This document shows, piece by piece, positions 63,983 through 64,000 of a stretch of 64,000 nucleotides of DNA. Source of the DNA: Halopseudomonas aestusnigri (lineage in GTDB: Bacteria; Pseudomonadota; Gammaproteobacteria; Pseudomonadales; Pseudomonadaceae); the NCBI RefSeq assembly GCF_002197985.1, contig NZ_NBYK01000002.1:378994-442993 (forward strand), read 5' to 3'. How positions within the stretch are numbered: the stretch's first letter is position 1; every line of letters starts with the position of its first letter. The translations under genes and the position numbers were made by a program. Below the pieces are notes generated by a model that saw only the letters and a program-made list of their open reading frames with translations, did not search any database and was not told the origin of the DNA.

Positions 63983-64000
63983 GATCCCCCCGGGCACCCG

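Noticed and set aside
1..64000. tRNA, rRNA, CRISPR, prophage or integrated element
   Set aside because: No cloverleaf with conserved T-loop, no rRNA segments, no regular direct repeats, and no integrase, phage or transposase genes were found.

Overview
The window is GC-rich, densely packed gammaproteobacterial chromosome with no plasmid, phage or complete insertion-sequence genes. The gene blocks match those known from Pseudomonas: usp / DUF1289 / acnB; rsxABCDGE-nth followed by a PA3496-family gene; and gloA-argG-motY-pyrC-rnt. Together with an HcpA-type Hcp, a YebG gene under a LexA box and MotY, this points to a member of the Pseudomonadaceae. A marine or hydrocarbon-associated lineage such as Halopseudomonas is my inference, from the AlmA-like monooxygenase cluster and the TAXI-TRAP plus Usp locus.

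Layout. 1-4941: partial miaE, a tandem Usp protein, a DUF1289 protein and acnB with a hairpin-rich leader. 5227-9541: a TetR regulator divergent from an AlmA-like monooxygenase, an SDR and an alpha/beta hydrolase, with a perfect 18-bp palindrome as probable operator, then a small lipoprotein. 9881-14663: rimO, then an unusual pair made of a MoxR-type AAA ATPase and a GspE/PilB-type ATPase carrying an N-terminal PCMT-like methyltransferase domain. 14791-19450: cyclic-di-GMP genes (PAS-PAS-GGDEF-EAL with a degenerate GGDEF site; a 7TMR-DISM diguanylate cyclase) around a DUF6151 gene. 19536-24280: a ferric-reductase-like flavoprotein, a Kef-type antiporter, two small membrane proteins, SOS gene yebG and a candidate 30-residue microprotein. 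24611-27625: two convergent chemoreceptor-type genes. 27921-33636: two divergent paralogous phosphoribosyltransferases, a periplasmic binding protein, a GST-like protein, an orphan hcp and a QacA/EmrB-type MFS pump. 33826-42916: metG, the complete Rsx/Rnf complex operon, nth and a PA3496-family gene. 43079-48844: DUF2061, an exported hydrolase overlapping mlaA, YcgN, a glutaredoxin-like protein, dGTPase, a NIT-like membrane protein and gloA. 48971-53218: argG, motY, pyrC and rnt. 53398-57580: a TAXI-type TRAP transporter with Usp. 57762-64000: a NarK-like MFS protein behind a possible sigma-54 promoter, an NTF2-like protein, an Atm1-type ABC exporter, a permease and a dienelactone hydrolase.

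Most of the window is ordinary core genome. The points I would look at again are the PCMT-GspE fusion with its MoxR partner (11272-14663), the 30-codon gene at 24188-24280, the acnB leader hairpins, the TetR/AlmA operator, the divergent phosphoribosyltransferases and the orphan hcp. I saw no tRNA or rRNA genes and no CRISPR array. Homology statements rest on recognised motifs and remembered family sequences, not on a search.
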